A DNA stretch of 64,000 nucleotides from Caldilineaceae bacterium (GCA_022823185.1 JAJDXQ010000015.1:62001-126000); one strand, 5' to 3'. Numbered from the stretch's first letter, positions 37,476 through 46,491 are shown. The notes: a model not told the origin generated them from the sequence alone. Numbers and translations: made by a program.

Positions 37476-38339
37476 TTACCCCTTGATTCCGGTCATGACG
37501 ACACCCCGAATAAAGTACTGCTGAAAGAAGAAGAAGACCAGCAGCACCGGCAGCGTCATCAACAGCGCCATCGCCATCATCTCCTGATATCGGACCTCCG
37601 TACGCTGGATAAATTGCCGCAAACCCAGCGCCAGCGTGAACTTTTCCGGGCTGCTCAGGTAGATGAGCGGGCCGAGGAAATCGTTCCAATGCTGCATGAA
37701 GCCGAATATCGCCACTGTCGAAAGTGCCGGTTTGGATAGCGGCAGCAATATCTGTAAGTAGATCCGATAATTCGATGCCCCGTCTATCGTCGCCTGCTCA
37801 AACATCTCTGTTGGCAAAGTCTTGAAAAACTGCCGCAAAAGAAAGATGAAGAAGGCGCCGCCCCCGAAGTAAGAAGGAACGATCAACGGCTTGAAGGAAT
37901 TTAACCACCCAAGGTACTTGAAAAGAATGAAGGTGGGGATCATTGTAACGACAAAAGGCAACATCAGGGTCGCCAGCAAGACGGCAAACAGGAACTCGCG
38001 ACCGGGAAAGCGCAGTCGGGCAAATCCGAATGCGGCCATGGAGGCCGTCAGAAGTTGACCTACTGTTGCCAGCACCGTAATTAATGTCGTATTGAAGAAA
38101 TAAAGGCCGAAGTTGCCGCTCGTCCAGGCAACAAAATAGTTTTGCCAGACGAATGGATACGGAATCCATACAGGCGGCCACATCCCCACCTGCTCATTGC
38201 TCTTCAGCGAAGTAGAGAGCAGCCACACCAGCGGCATCGCAAACAGGAATCCCAAACCAAGAAGCAGAAGGTAGACGAACGCGGCCCGGGCAACCTTGCG
38301 GCTTTTCCCCTCAAACCGACCCAAATAAATGTTCAGCAT
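37476..38339 (-). CDS. Sugar-type ABC transporter permease (MalG-like)
   Basis: 287 residues. First membrane segment FVYLLLLGLGFLFAMPLVWL followed by LSTSLKSNEQVG. The EAA loop is EMFEQATIDGASNYRIYLQILLPL, with the usual Glu-Ala replaced by Glu-Gln, a mild change. The C-terminus IRGVVMTGIKG is standard. It lies about 145 bases after the binding-protein gene on the transcript. Confidence 0.91.
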   Translation of the reverse strand: MLNIYLGRFEGKSRKVARAAFVYLLLLGLGFLFAMPLVWLLSTSLKSNEQVGMWPPVWIPYPFVWQNYFVAWTSGNFGLYFFNTTLITVLATVGQLLTASMAAFGFARLRFPGREFLFAVLLATLMLPFVVTMIPTFILFKYLGWLNSFKPLIVPSYFGGGAFFIFLLRQFFKTLPTEMFEQATIDGASNYRIYLQILLPLSKPALSTVAIFGFMQHWNDFLGPLIYLSSPEKFTLALGLRQFIQRTEVRYQEMMAMALLMTLPVLLVFFFFQQYFIRGVVMTGIKG

Positions 38340-38484
38340 AGCTCACATAGTCAACAACCGGTTCCCCGATGAGGGAATGATGTCACTTACATGCCCAAAG
38401 CGTGCGGTACGTTGATCAGGGGGCCGGGAATCGGAGCATACCAATTCCCGGCCCAGGTACATTTGCGTAAACTCGCGCTCTCGA

Positions 38485-39831
38485 TCAGGAGGGCACCGGG
38501 AATTCGTTGTGCCGGTCCAGCACCGCTTGAATCTTCTCTTCGGCGATCTGCAGTTCGGACGCAATTTCGTTCCCGCCAATCAGTATGTTGTCAAACATGT
38601 TGGCCAGATCGCCCAAAGTTTCCAGAATGCCCACGAAGATCGGAATCCACCGCACCGTGTTGGCCGTCGCCGCGAAGACTTCGCGGCGCTCGTCGAATGC
38701 GGCCCACTGCTCCCCTACGTCCGAGCGCGCCGGCAACAGGTGGAACCGGTTGGCGTGGTCTACATAAAACTCCTCGCTCATCACGAAGTCGACGAAGGCC
38801 CAGGCTTCATCGTGCTGTCCGCCCTCCTTGAACAGGAACCAGCCGCCTCCGCCATCGTAGTTTGCGTGAATGTCGTACCCCTCGAAGACCGGCCCCGGGA
38901 TCATCCCGAAATCAAGATCGGGCGAATAGCGGTCATAGTTGCGAAGCACCCATTGGCCGTGCATCGCCAAACCAACCTTCCCCGCCGAAAATGCGTCAAT
39001 GCCCTCGGCCAGGCTTAGACCTCGGGTAAAGGCCCCGGCAGCTTCGTACCCTCCCTGGTCGTCCATCACTTGCTTAAGGAAGGTCATCGCCTCCTCACCC
39101 TTGTCCGTAATCGTAACTTGGGTCAAATCCTCATTGACCATGTCGCTGTCCAGACACCAGATCAGAGTCAAGAACATGAGATGGACAGGCGGATTGCCGA
39201 ATGTGGGCGTAAAACCGACTACGTCCAGGCGGCCCGCATCATCAAATTCAGTTATCTCGATCGCCATCTGGTGCAATTCGTCCCAAGTCAGAGGCGGCGC
39301 GTCCGGGTCCAGCCCCGCCTCGGCCATGACCGTCCGATTGTAGAGCAAGGCGCGCGTGTCTGTCGTGTAGGGAACGATCCACTTCTTGCCCCAGAGAATC
39401 GAATCTTTCTGGAGCCGCTCCCAGATGTCGTCCCATGCGAAGTGCTGGGCTCCCTCAATGTAGTCGTCCAGCACGACCAAGGCATCGCGCACAGCCAGGT
39501 CCGCGCTCTGCCACCGGCCCAGATACGAGGCCGGGGGCGGTGTGCCGGCTGCCAGGGCGGCCATGGTCTTTGTATTCTGATCATATTCACCGAGGTTCCA
39601 GACCGCCGTGATACCCTGTCCCGATTCGTTGAACTTGTCCTGCATGTTCAAGGCCCGGTCTTCAGACGGATGCCAAAAAATGAACTCAACCATCTCGGCG
39701 GCCGGCGCCCCTGACTCCTCTTCGGCAGGGGTCGCCGCTGGCGCTGCGCAGGCCGCAAGCGCAACGCCCGCCGCGCCCATACCGGCCGTCTGCAAGAATC
39801 TGCGTCGACTAAGACTTTGCTTTGTTCCCAT
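38485..39831 (-). CDS. Extracellular solute-binding lipoprotein of the second ABC operon
   Basis: 448 residues. Twin-arginine motif SRRRFLQTAG, then a lipobox ending LAAC near residue 28, so it should be exported folded and lipidated. The mature part has family-1 features: EFIFWHPSEDRALNMQDKFN, ALLYNRTVMAEAGLDPDAPP and VGLAMHGQWVLRNYDR. The ligand is unknown; sugar, polyol or amide-bearing carbohydrate are options, given the ceramidase-like and Gfo/Idh/MocA genes. The transcript appears to start at a promoter about 90-115 bases upstream. Confidence 0.91.
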   Translation of the reverse strand: MGTKQSLSRRRFLQTAGMGAAGVALAACAAPAATPAEEESGAPAAEMVEFIFWHPSEDRALNMQDKFNESGQGITAVWNLGEYDQNTKTMAALAAGTPPPASYLGRWQSADLAVRDALVVLDDYIEGAQHFAWDDIWERLQKDSILWGKKWIVPYTTDTRALLYNRTVMAEAGLDPDAPPLTWDELHQMAIEITEFDDAGRLDVVGFTPTFGNPPVHLMFLTLIWCLDSDMVNEDLTQVTITDKGEEAMTFLKQVMDDQGGYEAAGAFTRGLSLAEGIDAFSAGKVGLAMHGQWVLRNYDRYSPDLDFGMIPGPVFEGYDIHANYDGGGGWFLFKEGGQHDEAWAFVDFVMSEEFYVDHANRFHLLPARSDVGEQWAAFDERREVFAATANTVRWIPIFVGILETLGDLANMFDNILIGGNEIASELQIAEEKIQAVLDRHNEFPVPS

Positions 39832-39907
39832 TTTGACCCTCCATGCTTAGGTGTGAATTCTCGGCTGTCGGAACAAATCGGAAAACGGTCTTCAGCGTTC
39901 GGGTGGA

Positions 39908-39946
39908 AGTTAAATACTATTTTAACTACATTTGATGCCCGCGCAA
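39908..39946 (-). promoter_or_regulatory. Promoter with overlapping palindromic operator for the second ABC operon
   Basis: On the minus strand, TTGCGC (39946-39941), a 16-base spacer and TAAAAT (39924-39919). A perfect 20-base palindrome, AGTTAAA-6-TTTAACT (39908-39927), covers the -10. A bound repressor would block the polymerase, which is typical of LacI, ROK or GntR control of sugar operons. Confidence 0.6.
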
Positions 39947-40589
39947 GTGGCAAGAACGCAATAACATTAAAGGGATATAGGCAGGTGCCAATCCGCAGTC
40001 CATCCCAAACCCTCAAGGCCTTCGCAAAAGTCCTCTCGCCGCTACCCACTACCTGATGTCGTTGCGGTACTTCCCCAACCCCCACCCATCAACCTTTTTG
40101 CCTTGCCCTTTGTCGGCGCCCCCTCCGCGCCCCGCCCTCCGCGCGCCACCGCACGCACATGCAATCAAACGCCGCTAGCCGCCGACTCTCTTTGCCACGG
40201 GGCGGGGCAGTGCCTGGACCGGGTAGCCTTGCCCCGCCCCCCAAAGGCCGATTTTTGTACCAGGTCGGGAGACATTCCCGCCCTCCCGCCCCCACACCAA
40301 CTCCCTTTTTCTCAATCCTCGCCGGCTCACCGACTAACCACCGACCACTGCAGTTCCTACCACTGCAGTCCAATTGCACGCCAAGTGTTCTTCTACTCTC
40401 CCCTACGGATATCACAGGAAGCCCGCACGCCGGACCCGGCCTGGCAGCTGCGGATATTGGCCTAGTTGGAACCGCCTCCCGGCCAAACTGTACACCAACC
40501 GTACAGGAACGGACCGAAACGAATCCGGGAACCCATCGTCCCTGATGGTAAACTGAACACCGGAACCGATCCCGCGCCACGCTTTGCCC
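39947..40589. other. Divergent intergenic region
   Basis: About 640 bases between the second ABC operon promoter and the TM-SPFH gene. Open frames here are compositional. It has a direct repeat, ACCACTGCAGT twice at about 40344-40372, and an inverted repeat CTGTAC-7-GTACAG at about 40487-40505 that could be an operator for the following gene. I see no gene. Confidence 0.45.
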
Positions 40590-42440
40590 ATGAACCAACC
40601 CCATCTTCTCCGCACCGCAGCACTCATTGTCTTGCCCTTTATGCTCCTGCCAGGCGCATTCTGGCTGGCGGTCAACGCCCCTGGACCAGTTCCCGCCAGC
40701 GGCTGGCAGCCGGGCGTGATCTGGGCGCTGCGCCTCTTTTACTTCGGCGGGGCCTTCGTCGGGTGGCGCGCCGGGCGTCCGCACTGGTTTTACCCATGGT
40801 TGGGATTCGCCGTCTACGCGGCGGTGGCCATCCTGCTGCAAATCACTTTCCTTATCACGGATTGGGGCGACGGCCCCCTCATGATTCTCCTGGGCCTCAT
40901 ACTCCTTCCTGCGGCATTCGCACCCTACTTCGCGGCCGCGCTTTGGCTGGGCTGGCGCCGTTCGCAGCGGCAACTTGCCGCCTACACGGTCTTTCCACAT
41001 GCCGGCCTGACCATACCGCTCTTTATCCTCGTGACCGGAGGGCAATCTCCCGGAGATCTGTCTGGCGTCTTTCTGTCAGCCGTGGCAGGCGCTGCAATCG
41101 CAACTCTGTACTGGTACCCTCTGTCCACGTTCGCGCAGGGGGAAACCAACTGGATTCGGACTGCGGTGCTCTATGGAGGGGTGATCCTGACCCACACACT
41201 CTTTTTCATCGGTCTGGGTTATCTGAATGACGTTGGAAGAGTCCGGGACATTCTGGTAATGTTGATCGCGCTGGTCAGCCTGGGATGGGTGATCCTGAGC
41301 GGGCCGCTCCTGCTGCCGCCACTGGTCCAATTGCTGCTCCGTGCGCTCAAAGCAGAAAGGGCAATTGGCTATCTAGGCAAAAAGGTCGGACAGGTCCTGC
41401 CCGCCTTGACCACCGCAGTCACAAGGTTCAAAGACTACTTTGACCCGCCTGCTTCCAAAAGAGCGGGTGATTATCCCCCCAAAAGTGAGGAAAACATGAG
41501 CGAAGAAACAGTTGCCGCGACCGTGGCCGACACAAGAAAACCGGCTGGCCCCAACGTCGACCGCCTCTACAAGCTGTCAATCACGATCCTGGCGGCGATG
41601 GCCGTCATTCTGGTCGCCCTCTATGCGGGTCGCGCCGCTGTCTACAAGATCCACGAATTCGAGCGCGGCCTCCACCTGCGCGGCGGCCGCTTCCTCGGCG
41701 TGCAAATGCCCGGCTGGCACATCCAGGTCCCTCTGGTCGATACAGTCATCATCGTCAAAGTCAACGAACGACTCGGCTACGTCGAGCGCATCGCCGCCAT
41801 GACCTCCGACAATGTTACGATGGACGTATCGCTCCAGTACACCTATCGCGTCACTGATCCGCAGCGCTTTGCCCTCGCCGTGGACGACCCGGAACGCATC
41901 GTCTTTGAATTCGTGCAGGGCCGGCTGCGCGACGTGATCAACACCAAGGCCATGACCGGCGTCATGAACCAGCGCACCGAGATGAACCTTGAGATCATGC
42001 AGGAGTTGGAGGAGAAGGAGGGTCAGTACGGTGTCGAGTTCATAACCGTCCAGATTCAGAGCGCGTCGCCGCCCACCGAGGTGCTGTCCGCCATCAAGGA
42101 CCGCATGGTGGCCGTGCAACGCCAGGAGCAGGCCGAAGCCGAGGCGGCGCAGCAGCGCACCGTCGCCGATGCACAGTTCTACGCCGCCCAAAAGGAGGCC
42201 GAAGCCCACGCCTACCGCATCACCACCACCGCCGCAGCCGAAGCCGAACAGATCCAGCTCACGACCGAGGCGCAGCAACTCGCCGTCCGCGCCATTCTCA
42301 GCGAACTGGAAGGCAAAGGCGCGCTCGCGGAAAAATACATCGACTATCTCATCGCCGTCGAACTGAAGGAGAACAGCAAGTGGATCCTGGGAGCCGGCGC
42401 TGAGCCGATCCTCGAGCTGCGGCCCTCCGTAGAGGAGTAG
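40590..42440 (+). CDS. Multi-TM domain fused to an SPFH/band 7 domain
   Basis: 616 residues from the ATG at 40590. Residues 1-270 contain about seven membrane helices (AALIVLPFMLLPGAFWLAVN, AVAILLQITFLITDWG, MILLGLILLPAAFAPYFAAA and others). After a linker, residues about 303-616 hold another helix (LSITILAAMAVILVALYAG) and an SPFH domain with HIQVPLVDTVIIVKVNERLG, VSLQYTYRVTDPQRFALAVD and DRMVAVQRQEQAEAEAAQQ, the last being the coiled coil. An internal ATG at 41496 has GAGG seven bases before it, so the SPFH part may also be made alone. SPFH proteins form membrane scaffolds. The lectin-like gene starts four bases after the stop. Confidence 0.82.
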   Translation: MNQPHLLRTAALIVLPFMLLPGAFWLAVNAPGPVPASGWQPGVIWALRLFYFGGAFVGWRAGRPHWFYPWLGFAVYAAVAILLQITFLITDWGDGPLMILLGLILLPAAFAPYFAAALWLGWRRSQRQLAAYTVFPHAGLTIPLFILVTGGQSPGDLSGVFLSAVAGAAIATLYWYPLSTFAQGETNWIRTAVLYGGVILTHTLFFIGLGYLNDVGRVRDILVMLIALVSLGWVILSGPLLLPPLVQLLLRALKAERAIGYLGKKVGQVLPALTTAVTRFKDYFDPPASKRAGDYPPKSEENMSEETVAATVADTRKPAGPNVDRLYKLSITILAAMAVILVALYAGRAAVYKIHEFERGLHLRGGRFLGVQMPGWHIQVPLVDTVIIVKVNERLGYVERIAAMTSDNVTMDVSLQYTYRVTDPQRFALAVDDPERIVFEFVQGRLRDVINTKAMTGVMNQRTEMNLEIMQELEEKEGQYGVEFITVQIQSASPPTEVLSAIKDRMVAVQRQEQAEAEAAQQRTVADAQFYAAQKEAEAHAYRITTTAAAEAEQIQLTTEAQQLAVRAILSELEGKGALAEKYIDYLIAVELKENSKWILGAGAEPILELRPSVEE

Positions 42441-42443
42441 CCC

Positions 42444-42911
42444 ATGCGAAAACTACTCCTTCTGGCAGGCGCCGTGGCTGTCCTGGCGGCCCTGGCGCAA
42501 ACCGCTCAACCGGCCTTGACGGTGTCACAGCGCCACAGCGACTTGGTCGCCAAACGCATCTACGCCTACCGTGACTGGCAAAGTACCGGGATTCGGATCG
42601 ATTACGGAGACCGAGTCAGAATCGCCGCGACCGGCGAATGGCTCTACACACCCGATGAGTTTCACGGGCCTGCCGGACACGCCAGATTCCCCGCCGCCAG
42701 TTTCTACCCAATCTCCAGCGGGGCCGGCGGCGCGCTCATCGGCCGCATCGGCGAAAGCGGAACGCGCTTCATTGTCGGCCAAGCCGCAAATATGCAAGCA
42801 AGCGAGCACGGCATCCTCTACCTGCGCATCAACGACGACATCCTCAGCGACAACGACGGCTGGGTAGCCGTCCGCATCGACGTAATCGAAACCGAAGACT
42901 CCCTCCCCTGA
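42444..42911 (+). CDS. Secreted PA-IL-like lectin domain protein
   Basis: 155 residues with a signal peptide (LLLLAGAVAVLAALAQTAQPA). The remainder matches the LecA/PA-IL-like fold: WQSTGIRIDYGDRVRIAATG, GALIGRIGESGTRFIVGQ, then GILYLRINDDILSDNDGW, whose Asn/Asp residues fit the Ca2+ and galactose sites of PA-IL. It probably binds a sugar at the cell surface. GAGGAG overlapping the preceding stop codon serves as its ribosome-binding site, so it is translationally linked with the TM-SPFH gene. Confidence 0.8.
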   Translation: MRKLLLLAGAVAVLAALAQTAQPALTVSQRHSDLVAKRIYAYRDWQSTGIRIDYGDRVRIAATGEWLYTPDEFHGPAGHARFPAASFYPISSGAGGALIGRIGESGTRFIVGQAANMQASEHGILYLRINDDILSDNDGWVAVRIDVIETEDSLP

Positions 42912-42933
42912 GAACAAGGATTCCCTAAAAGGA

Positions 42934-42966
42934 AACAAAAAAAGGAGTGAGAATCTCTCTCACTCC
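42934..42966. terminator. Bidirectional intrinsic terminator
   Basis: AAGGAGTGAGA (42940-42950), loop atctc, TCTCACTCCTT (42956-42966). An A-run precedes it, giving a T-tract for the minus-strand RraA gene; it also closes the lectin operon on the plus side. Confidence 0.75.
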
Positions 42967-42987
42967 TTACTCCTCACCCCAGCTTTT

Positions 42988-43710
42988 TCACTCCTCATCA
43001 TCCCCATAGCTGTGCCCAGCCATGATTGCCCGAACCTCCGCAGCGCTCGAAGCCTTCTGCATCAGCCCGATGCGGTCAGCTTCATTCGCCAGCAGCTGCT
43101 TGACGTTGCGCAGGACCTCCTCCATCCTGTTGGCCGGGAACTTGCACGCCCCGTTCTCATCCATATGCACGATCTCGCCAGGCGCCACGTCCATGCCTTT
43201 GACATGCACCGGCACATTCACCGCATGTACCGCCATGTCCCCATGCCCGGGCGTAACGCCGCTCAGCAGATACTGGAAACCCATTGGCCGGATCTCGTCA
43301 ATATCCCTCGACGGCCCGTTCGAAATGCAGCCCACGCAGCCCACCGCCTGCATCGCCGCCGTCATATTGCCCCCGGCCAGCCCCACCTTCCCGGCAATCT
43401 CAGGCGGAAACTTCTGTTCCAACACAAGAATCGTCGGCTTGGGAGACGCGTCCAGCGCCTCCAGAACGTCCATGAATGAGAGCCGCGAAAAATTCGGGTC
43501 AGGCAGCCCATAGACGCACGTCACCGCGTAGCCGGCCAGCGCGCCCATTTCAGGATACATGCAGCGAATCGTCTCATCCGTATACCAGTTTTCCGTCCAC
43601 GGGTTGTAAAGGCCCAGGCAGAGAGGGTCTTCCGGATAGGTGGCGACAACGTTGGTGATCGACGGCGTATCGATTGTTTTGAGCTCTTCCAGAATAGCTT
43701 GGGAATTCAT
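42988..43710 (-). CDS. RraA family protein, second copy
   Basis: 240 residues from the ATG at 43710 (AAGGAAGG upstream); the longer frame to 43887 has no homology. Features: ILEELKTIDTPSITNVVATY, then MGALAGYAVTC, GLAGGNMTAAMQAVGCVGCI, SNGPSRDIDEI and HMDENGACKFP. The RD pair (SRDIDE) and the Asp/Glu positions of HMDENG fit the metal site of RraA-type aldolases. It diverges clearly from the copy at 2438-3184. Likely a 2-oxo acid aldolase or decarboxylase; the substrate is unknown. Confidence 0.82.
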   Translation of the reverse strand: MNSQAILEELKTIDTPSITNVVATYPEDPLCLGLYNPWTENWYTDETIRCMYPEMGALAGYAVTCVYGLPDPNFSRLSFMDVLEALDASPKPTILVLEQKFPPEIAGKVGLAGGNMTAAMQAVGCVGCISNGPSRDIDEIRPMGFQYLLSGVTPGHGDMAVHAVNVPVHVKGMDVAPGEIVHMDENGACKFPANRMEEVLRNVKQLLANEADRIGLMQKASSAAEVRAIMAGHSYGDDEE

Positions 43711-43759
43711 TCTGCCTTCCTTGTGTGGTAGGTCTGGACTTCGTACTATAGGGCTGCTG

Positions 43760-44971
43760 CTAGGTGTTGTGAGTCTGTATGAACTCGCAGATCCGTTCCA
43801 TCGCCGGCCGCAGGACGTCCATATCCGGCGCGTAACAGATACGAATCGATCCTTCGCCTCCGTTGCCGAAAGCACTGCCCGGGGCAACGGCTACATGCCT
43901 CTCCTGCAACAGCTCAAGAGAGAATTGGAACGAGTCTTCAACGCCTTCGAGCTGCGGGAACAGATAAAAGGCCCCCTCCGGCTCCGGCAGGTTGACACCG
44001 GGTACAGTTCTCAACATCCCGGCGCAGAAGTCCCGCCTCTCCTGAAACTCCTCCACCATCGCCGCGATGTCGTCCTCGCCGTGGGCGATGGCCGCCTCGC
44101 CGCCCCGCTGGATCATCGTCGGCGCGTGCGAAACGATGAACTCGTTCAACTGGGCCGCCTTCTGCACAAAATCCGCCCGGCACACCATCCAACCCAGCCG
44201 CCAGCCCGTCATCCGATAGGTCTTCGAAAAGGAGTTGACAACGATCACCGCGTCTTCACGCGAACACAGCTTAAGAATCGACGGCGCGATCTGCCCGGAA
44301 CCTGCCTGACCCTGCACGCTTTCAACCGCGCCCTGTCCGCCGTAGTATATCCGCTCGTAGACCTCGTCAGTCAGCAGCCACAACCCGTTCTGGCGCGTGA
44401 AATCCAGCAACATCTGCTGTTCAGCAACCGTCGCCGTCCAGCCAAGCGGATTGGACGGCGAAGCGTACAACAGCATGCGCGTGCGCGGCGACAGCGCGCG
44501 TTCCATGGCCTCCACGTCCGGCGTAAAACGCTGCCCCACAAGAGCCATCGGCACCTCAACCGCCCGTCCGCCGAACATCTCTACCATGGCCGACCCGTTC
44601 GGCCAGTTCGGGCTCAGCACCAGAACCTCATCACCCGGATCGACGACACACTTGATCGCCAGGTTAAGCGCCTGCACACCCCCCGACGTGACCTGGATCT
44701 CCGACGCCCCAATCTCTACGCCGTGCAATCTCGCGATCAGGCCGACGATCGCGTTCCGCAGCGACGGTAAGCCCTGATTGGGTGAATAGAAGGTCAAACC
44801 GTCCTGCGCCGCCCGGTTGACCGCGTCCACCACGTAGGGCGGCGTCGGCAGGGTCGACTCGCCGAACTGCAGGAACAGCACGTCCTCCATGCCAAAAGCA
44901 ACGTCCGCCAGCGCCCGGATACGGGATTCCGGGACGCGCTCGGCAGAGGGCGCGAAAGATGGGGATGGCAT
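43760..44971 (-). CDS. PLP-dependent aminotransferase, class I/II
   Basis: 403 residues from the ATG at 44971. Fold type I features: YSPNQGLPSLRNAIVGLIAR, IQVTSGGVQALNLAIKCVVD, LLYASPSNPLGWTATVAEQ and WLLTDEVYERIYYGG with the Asp that contacts PLP. VNSFSKTYRMTGWRLGWMV has the PLP Lys, and the C-terminal Arg is in GSIRICYAPD. It resembles aspartate-type aminotransferases. It transfers amino groups between an amino acid and a 2-oxo acid; exact substrate not inferred. It is followed by the RraA gene, whose product may make or use 2-oxo acids. Confidence 0.9.
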   Translation of the reverse strand: MPSPSFAPSAERVPESRIRALADVAFGMEDVLFLQFGESTLPTPPYVVDAVNRAAQDGLTFYSPNQGLPSLRNAIVGLIARLHGVEIGASEIQVTSGGVQALNLAIKCVVDPGDEVLVLSPNWPNGSAMVEMFGGRAVEVPMALVGQRFTPDVEAMERALSPRTRMLLYASPSNPLGWTATVAEQQMLLDFTRQNGLWLLTDEVYERIYYGGQGAVESVQGQAGSGQIAPSILKLCSREDAVIVVNSFSKTYRMTGWRLGWMVCRADFVQKAAQLNEFIVSHAPTMIQRGGEAAIAHGEDDIAAMVEEFQERRDFCAGMLRTVPGVNLPEPEGAFYLFPQLEGVEDSFQFSLELLQERHVAVAPGSAFGNGGEGSIRICYAPDMDVLRPAMERICEFIQTHNT

Positions 44972-45048
44972 CAGGGCAGGGAAGGTCCTTTCCGCAACGA
45001 ACGAACTTGCGTTACCCGAACGATCAGCTGCTGCTCTGTCTGAACTGA

Positions 45049-45342
45049 TCAGTCTTGCAGCAAGGCCCGGGCAATCTCTTCCCACTCCTGCGGCAGAGGC
45101 GCCCTGCTGGCCGGTTTCTGCGCGCGGCGGTACCAGTGATCGGCATTCGGGAGATCGCCTTCAACCCGGTGCAGATACGCATGCACCCACGCCACCCCGT
45201 TGCCGTCAGGTAGATCCTGCAAAAGGACGTGGGCGCCTTCCCAGTCGTCGCCCTCCACCATCCAAAGCGCACGCAGGGGAGCGCTCACATCGTCTGGCGG
45301 CGCCTCGTTCGAAAGGCTGGCCTTGAATTCGTCAAATGTCAC
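45049..45342 (-). CDS. Conserved small protein of unknown function
   Basis: 97 residues from a GTG at 45342 (AGGAG eight bases upstream). A single conserved block, PLRALWMVEGDDWEGAHVLLQ, then GVAWVHAYLHRVEGDLPNAD and HWYRRAQKP, is seen in a family of short bacterial proteins often annotated as hypothetical. The pattern looks like a pair of TPR-like helices. It lies between the RidA gene and the aminotransferase gene on the same strand. No function can be assigned. Confidence 0.75.
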   Translation of the reverse strand: MTFDEFKASLSNEAPPDDVSAPLRALWMVEGDDWEGAHVLLQDLPDGNGVAWVHAYLHRVEGDLPNADHWYRRAQKPASRAPLPQEWEEIARALLQD

Positions 45343-45393
45343 TGTTCGCTCCTGTTTCCATTCGCTGTACGACAGTTTCTGTCTGCGCCGCCT

Positions 45394-45774
45394 CTATTCC
45401 GGCACGACCGCAATGCAATCAACTTCGAGCATGATGTTTGGCAACTGGCAGCCGACCGTCGTACGCGCCGGATACGGCTTGGTGACATACTGCTGGTAGA
45501 CCTCGTTCATCTCCGCGAAATCGCTTAGGTCGGCGAGAAATACTCCCACCTTCGTCACGTGTTCCCAGGATGTACCGGCCGCCTCAAGCAGGATCGTCAG
45601 ATTGTCGAAAACACGCGTCGCCTGCTCCCGGAACCCGCCCTCGACGCGCTGTCCTGTGGCCGGATCCAGCGGCCCCTGCCCCGCGATATACGCGACCGGT
45701 CCGTCTGCCACGATTCCCTGCGAGTAGATGCCCGCGGGCGGCGCTCCCTTCTCAGTGTACACTTCCTTACGCAT
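45394..45774 (-). CDS. RidA family protein, second copy
   Basis: 126 residues, the standard RidA length. AGIYSQGIVADGPVAYIAGQ, DPATGQRVEGGFREQATRVF, then LPNIMLEVDCIAVVPE form the family pattern. The usual catalytic-pocket Arg in a P-ARxxx motif is present as YPARTTVGC. It probably hydrolyses reactive 2-aminoacrylate-type imines released by PLP enzymes, which fits the aminotransferase gene close by on the same strand. Confidence 0.92.
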   Translation of the reverse strand: MRKEVYTEKGAPPAGIYSQGIVADGPVAYIAGQGPLDPATGQRVEGGFREQATRVFDNLTILLEAAGTSWEHVTKVGVFLADLSDFAEMNEVYQQYVTKPYPARTTVGCQLPNIMLEVDCIAVVPE

Positions 45775-45960
45775 TACTGATGTCTCCCGTTATCTCTTAC
45801 AAAAGAAGAGAGTGAATGGATGCATTATCTTTGTCAAACAATCTTGATTGGGAGTCCTTCAAAAGCAGCATTGCGAAAAGCCTTTTTTCACGACTCTTCA
45901 ATAGCAGCGGATAGCGACAACCTGCATGTATCGTGGTGTCGATATCGGCCTCAGAAGCAT

Positions 45961-46488
45961 CTATTTGGGCTGAGCCCTCTGAATCCGCGGCGACCACTCG
46001 CTCTTGATGAATGCCAGCACCGCCCAGATCTCGGAATCGCTAAGCTGATCTTCAAACCCGATCATGTTGCTCCTGTATCCCATGCCAACAAAAGCTTCCG
46101 TCCCGATCTTGGTAATCTCAAACAGCTGCTCGTCGGGATGATGCCAGGTGTGACCGGTCTCATCGTGCGGGGGGGCCGGCAAAAATCCGTTCTCATCTCG
46201 TTGCTTCCAGTTTGGCTGACCCTCCAGCTCTGCACCGTGACAAGAAGCGCAGTACTGCTGGTAAAGGATTTCTCCCACCTCCACCAGATGAGCATCGGAA
46301 GCGTCAGCCCCATCCACTGTCCCTTCGAGCTCAGGAACCGGCGCCTCAGTCGGAGCTAAGGTTGCTTCTTCAGTCGGGGCCTCGCTCTGCCGCGCCTGAC
46401 CGCTATCTCCACCGCCGGACGGCGCGCAGGCGAAAAGGCTCAGTGCCGCAATCATTACAGAAATGAGTGCCAAACCCCGCGATATCAT
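45961..46488 (-). CDS. Mono-haem cytochrome c lipoprotein
   Basis: 175 residues. Lipobox LSLFAC near residue 21, then a Thr/Glu/Pro-rich linker to about residue 60. A class I cytochrome c domain follows with the haem motif CASCH and distal Met in GMGYRSNMIGF. The domain ends with LSDSEIWAVLAFIKSEW, the standard terminal helix. It should be anchored on the outside of the membrane and carry electrons. It starts three bases after the dipeptidase stop, so the two are co-transcribed, though no functional link is clear. Confidence 0.9.
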   Translation of the reverse strand: MISRGLALISVMIAALSLFACAPSGGGDSGQARQSEAPTEEATLAPTEAPVPELEGTVDGADASDAHLVEVGEILYQQYCASCHGAELEGQPNWKQRDENGFLPAPPHDETGHTWHHPDEQLFEITKIGTEAFVGMGYRSNMIGFEDQLSDSEIWAVLAFIKSEWSPRIQRAQPK

Positions 46489-46491
46489 GTC

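Noticed and set aside
40103..40545. Short plus-strand frames in the gap before the TM-SPFH gene
   Set aside because: Low-complexity translations without start sites or family marks.
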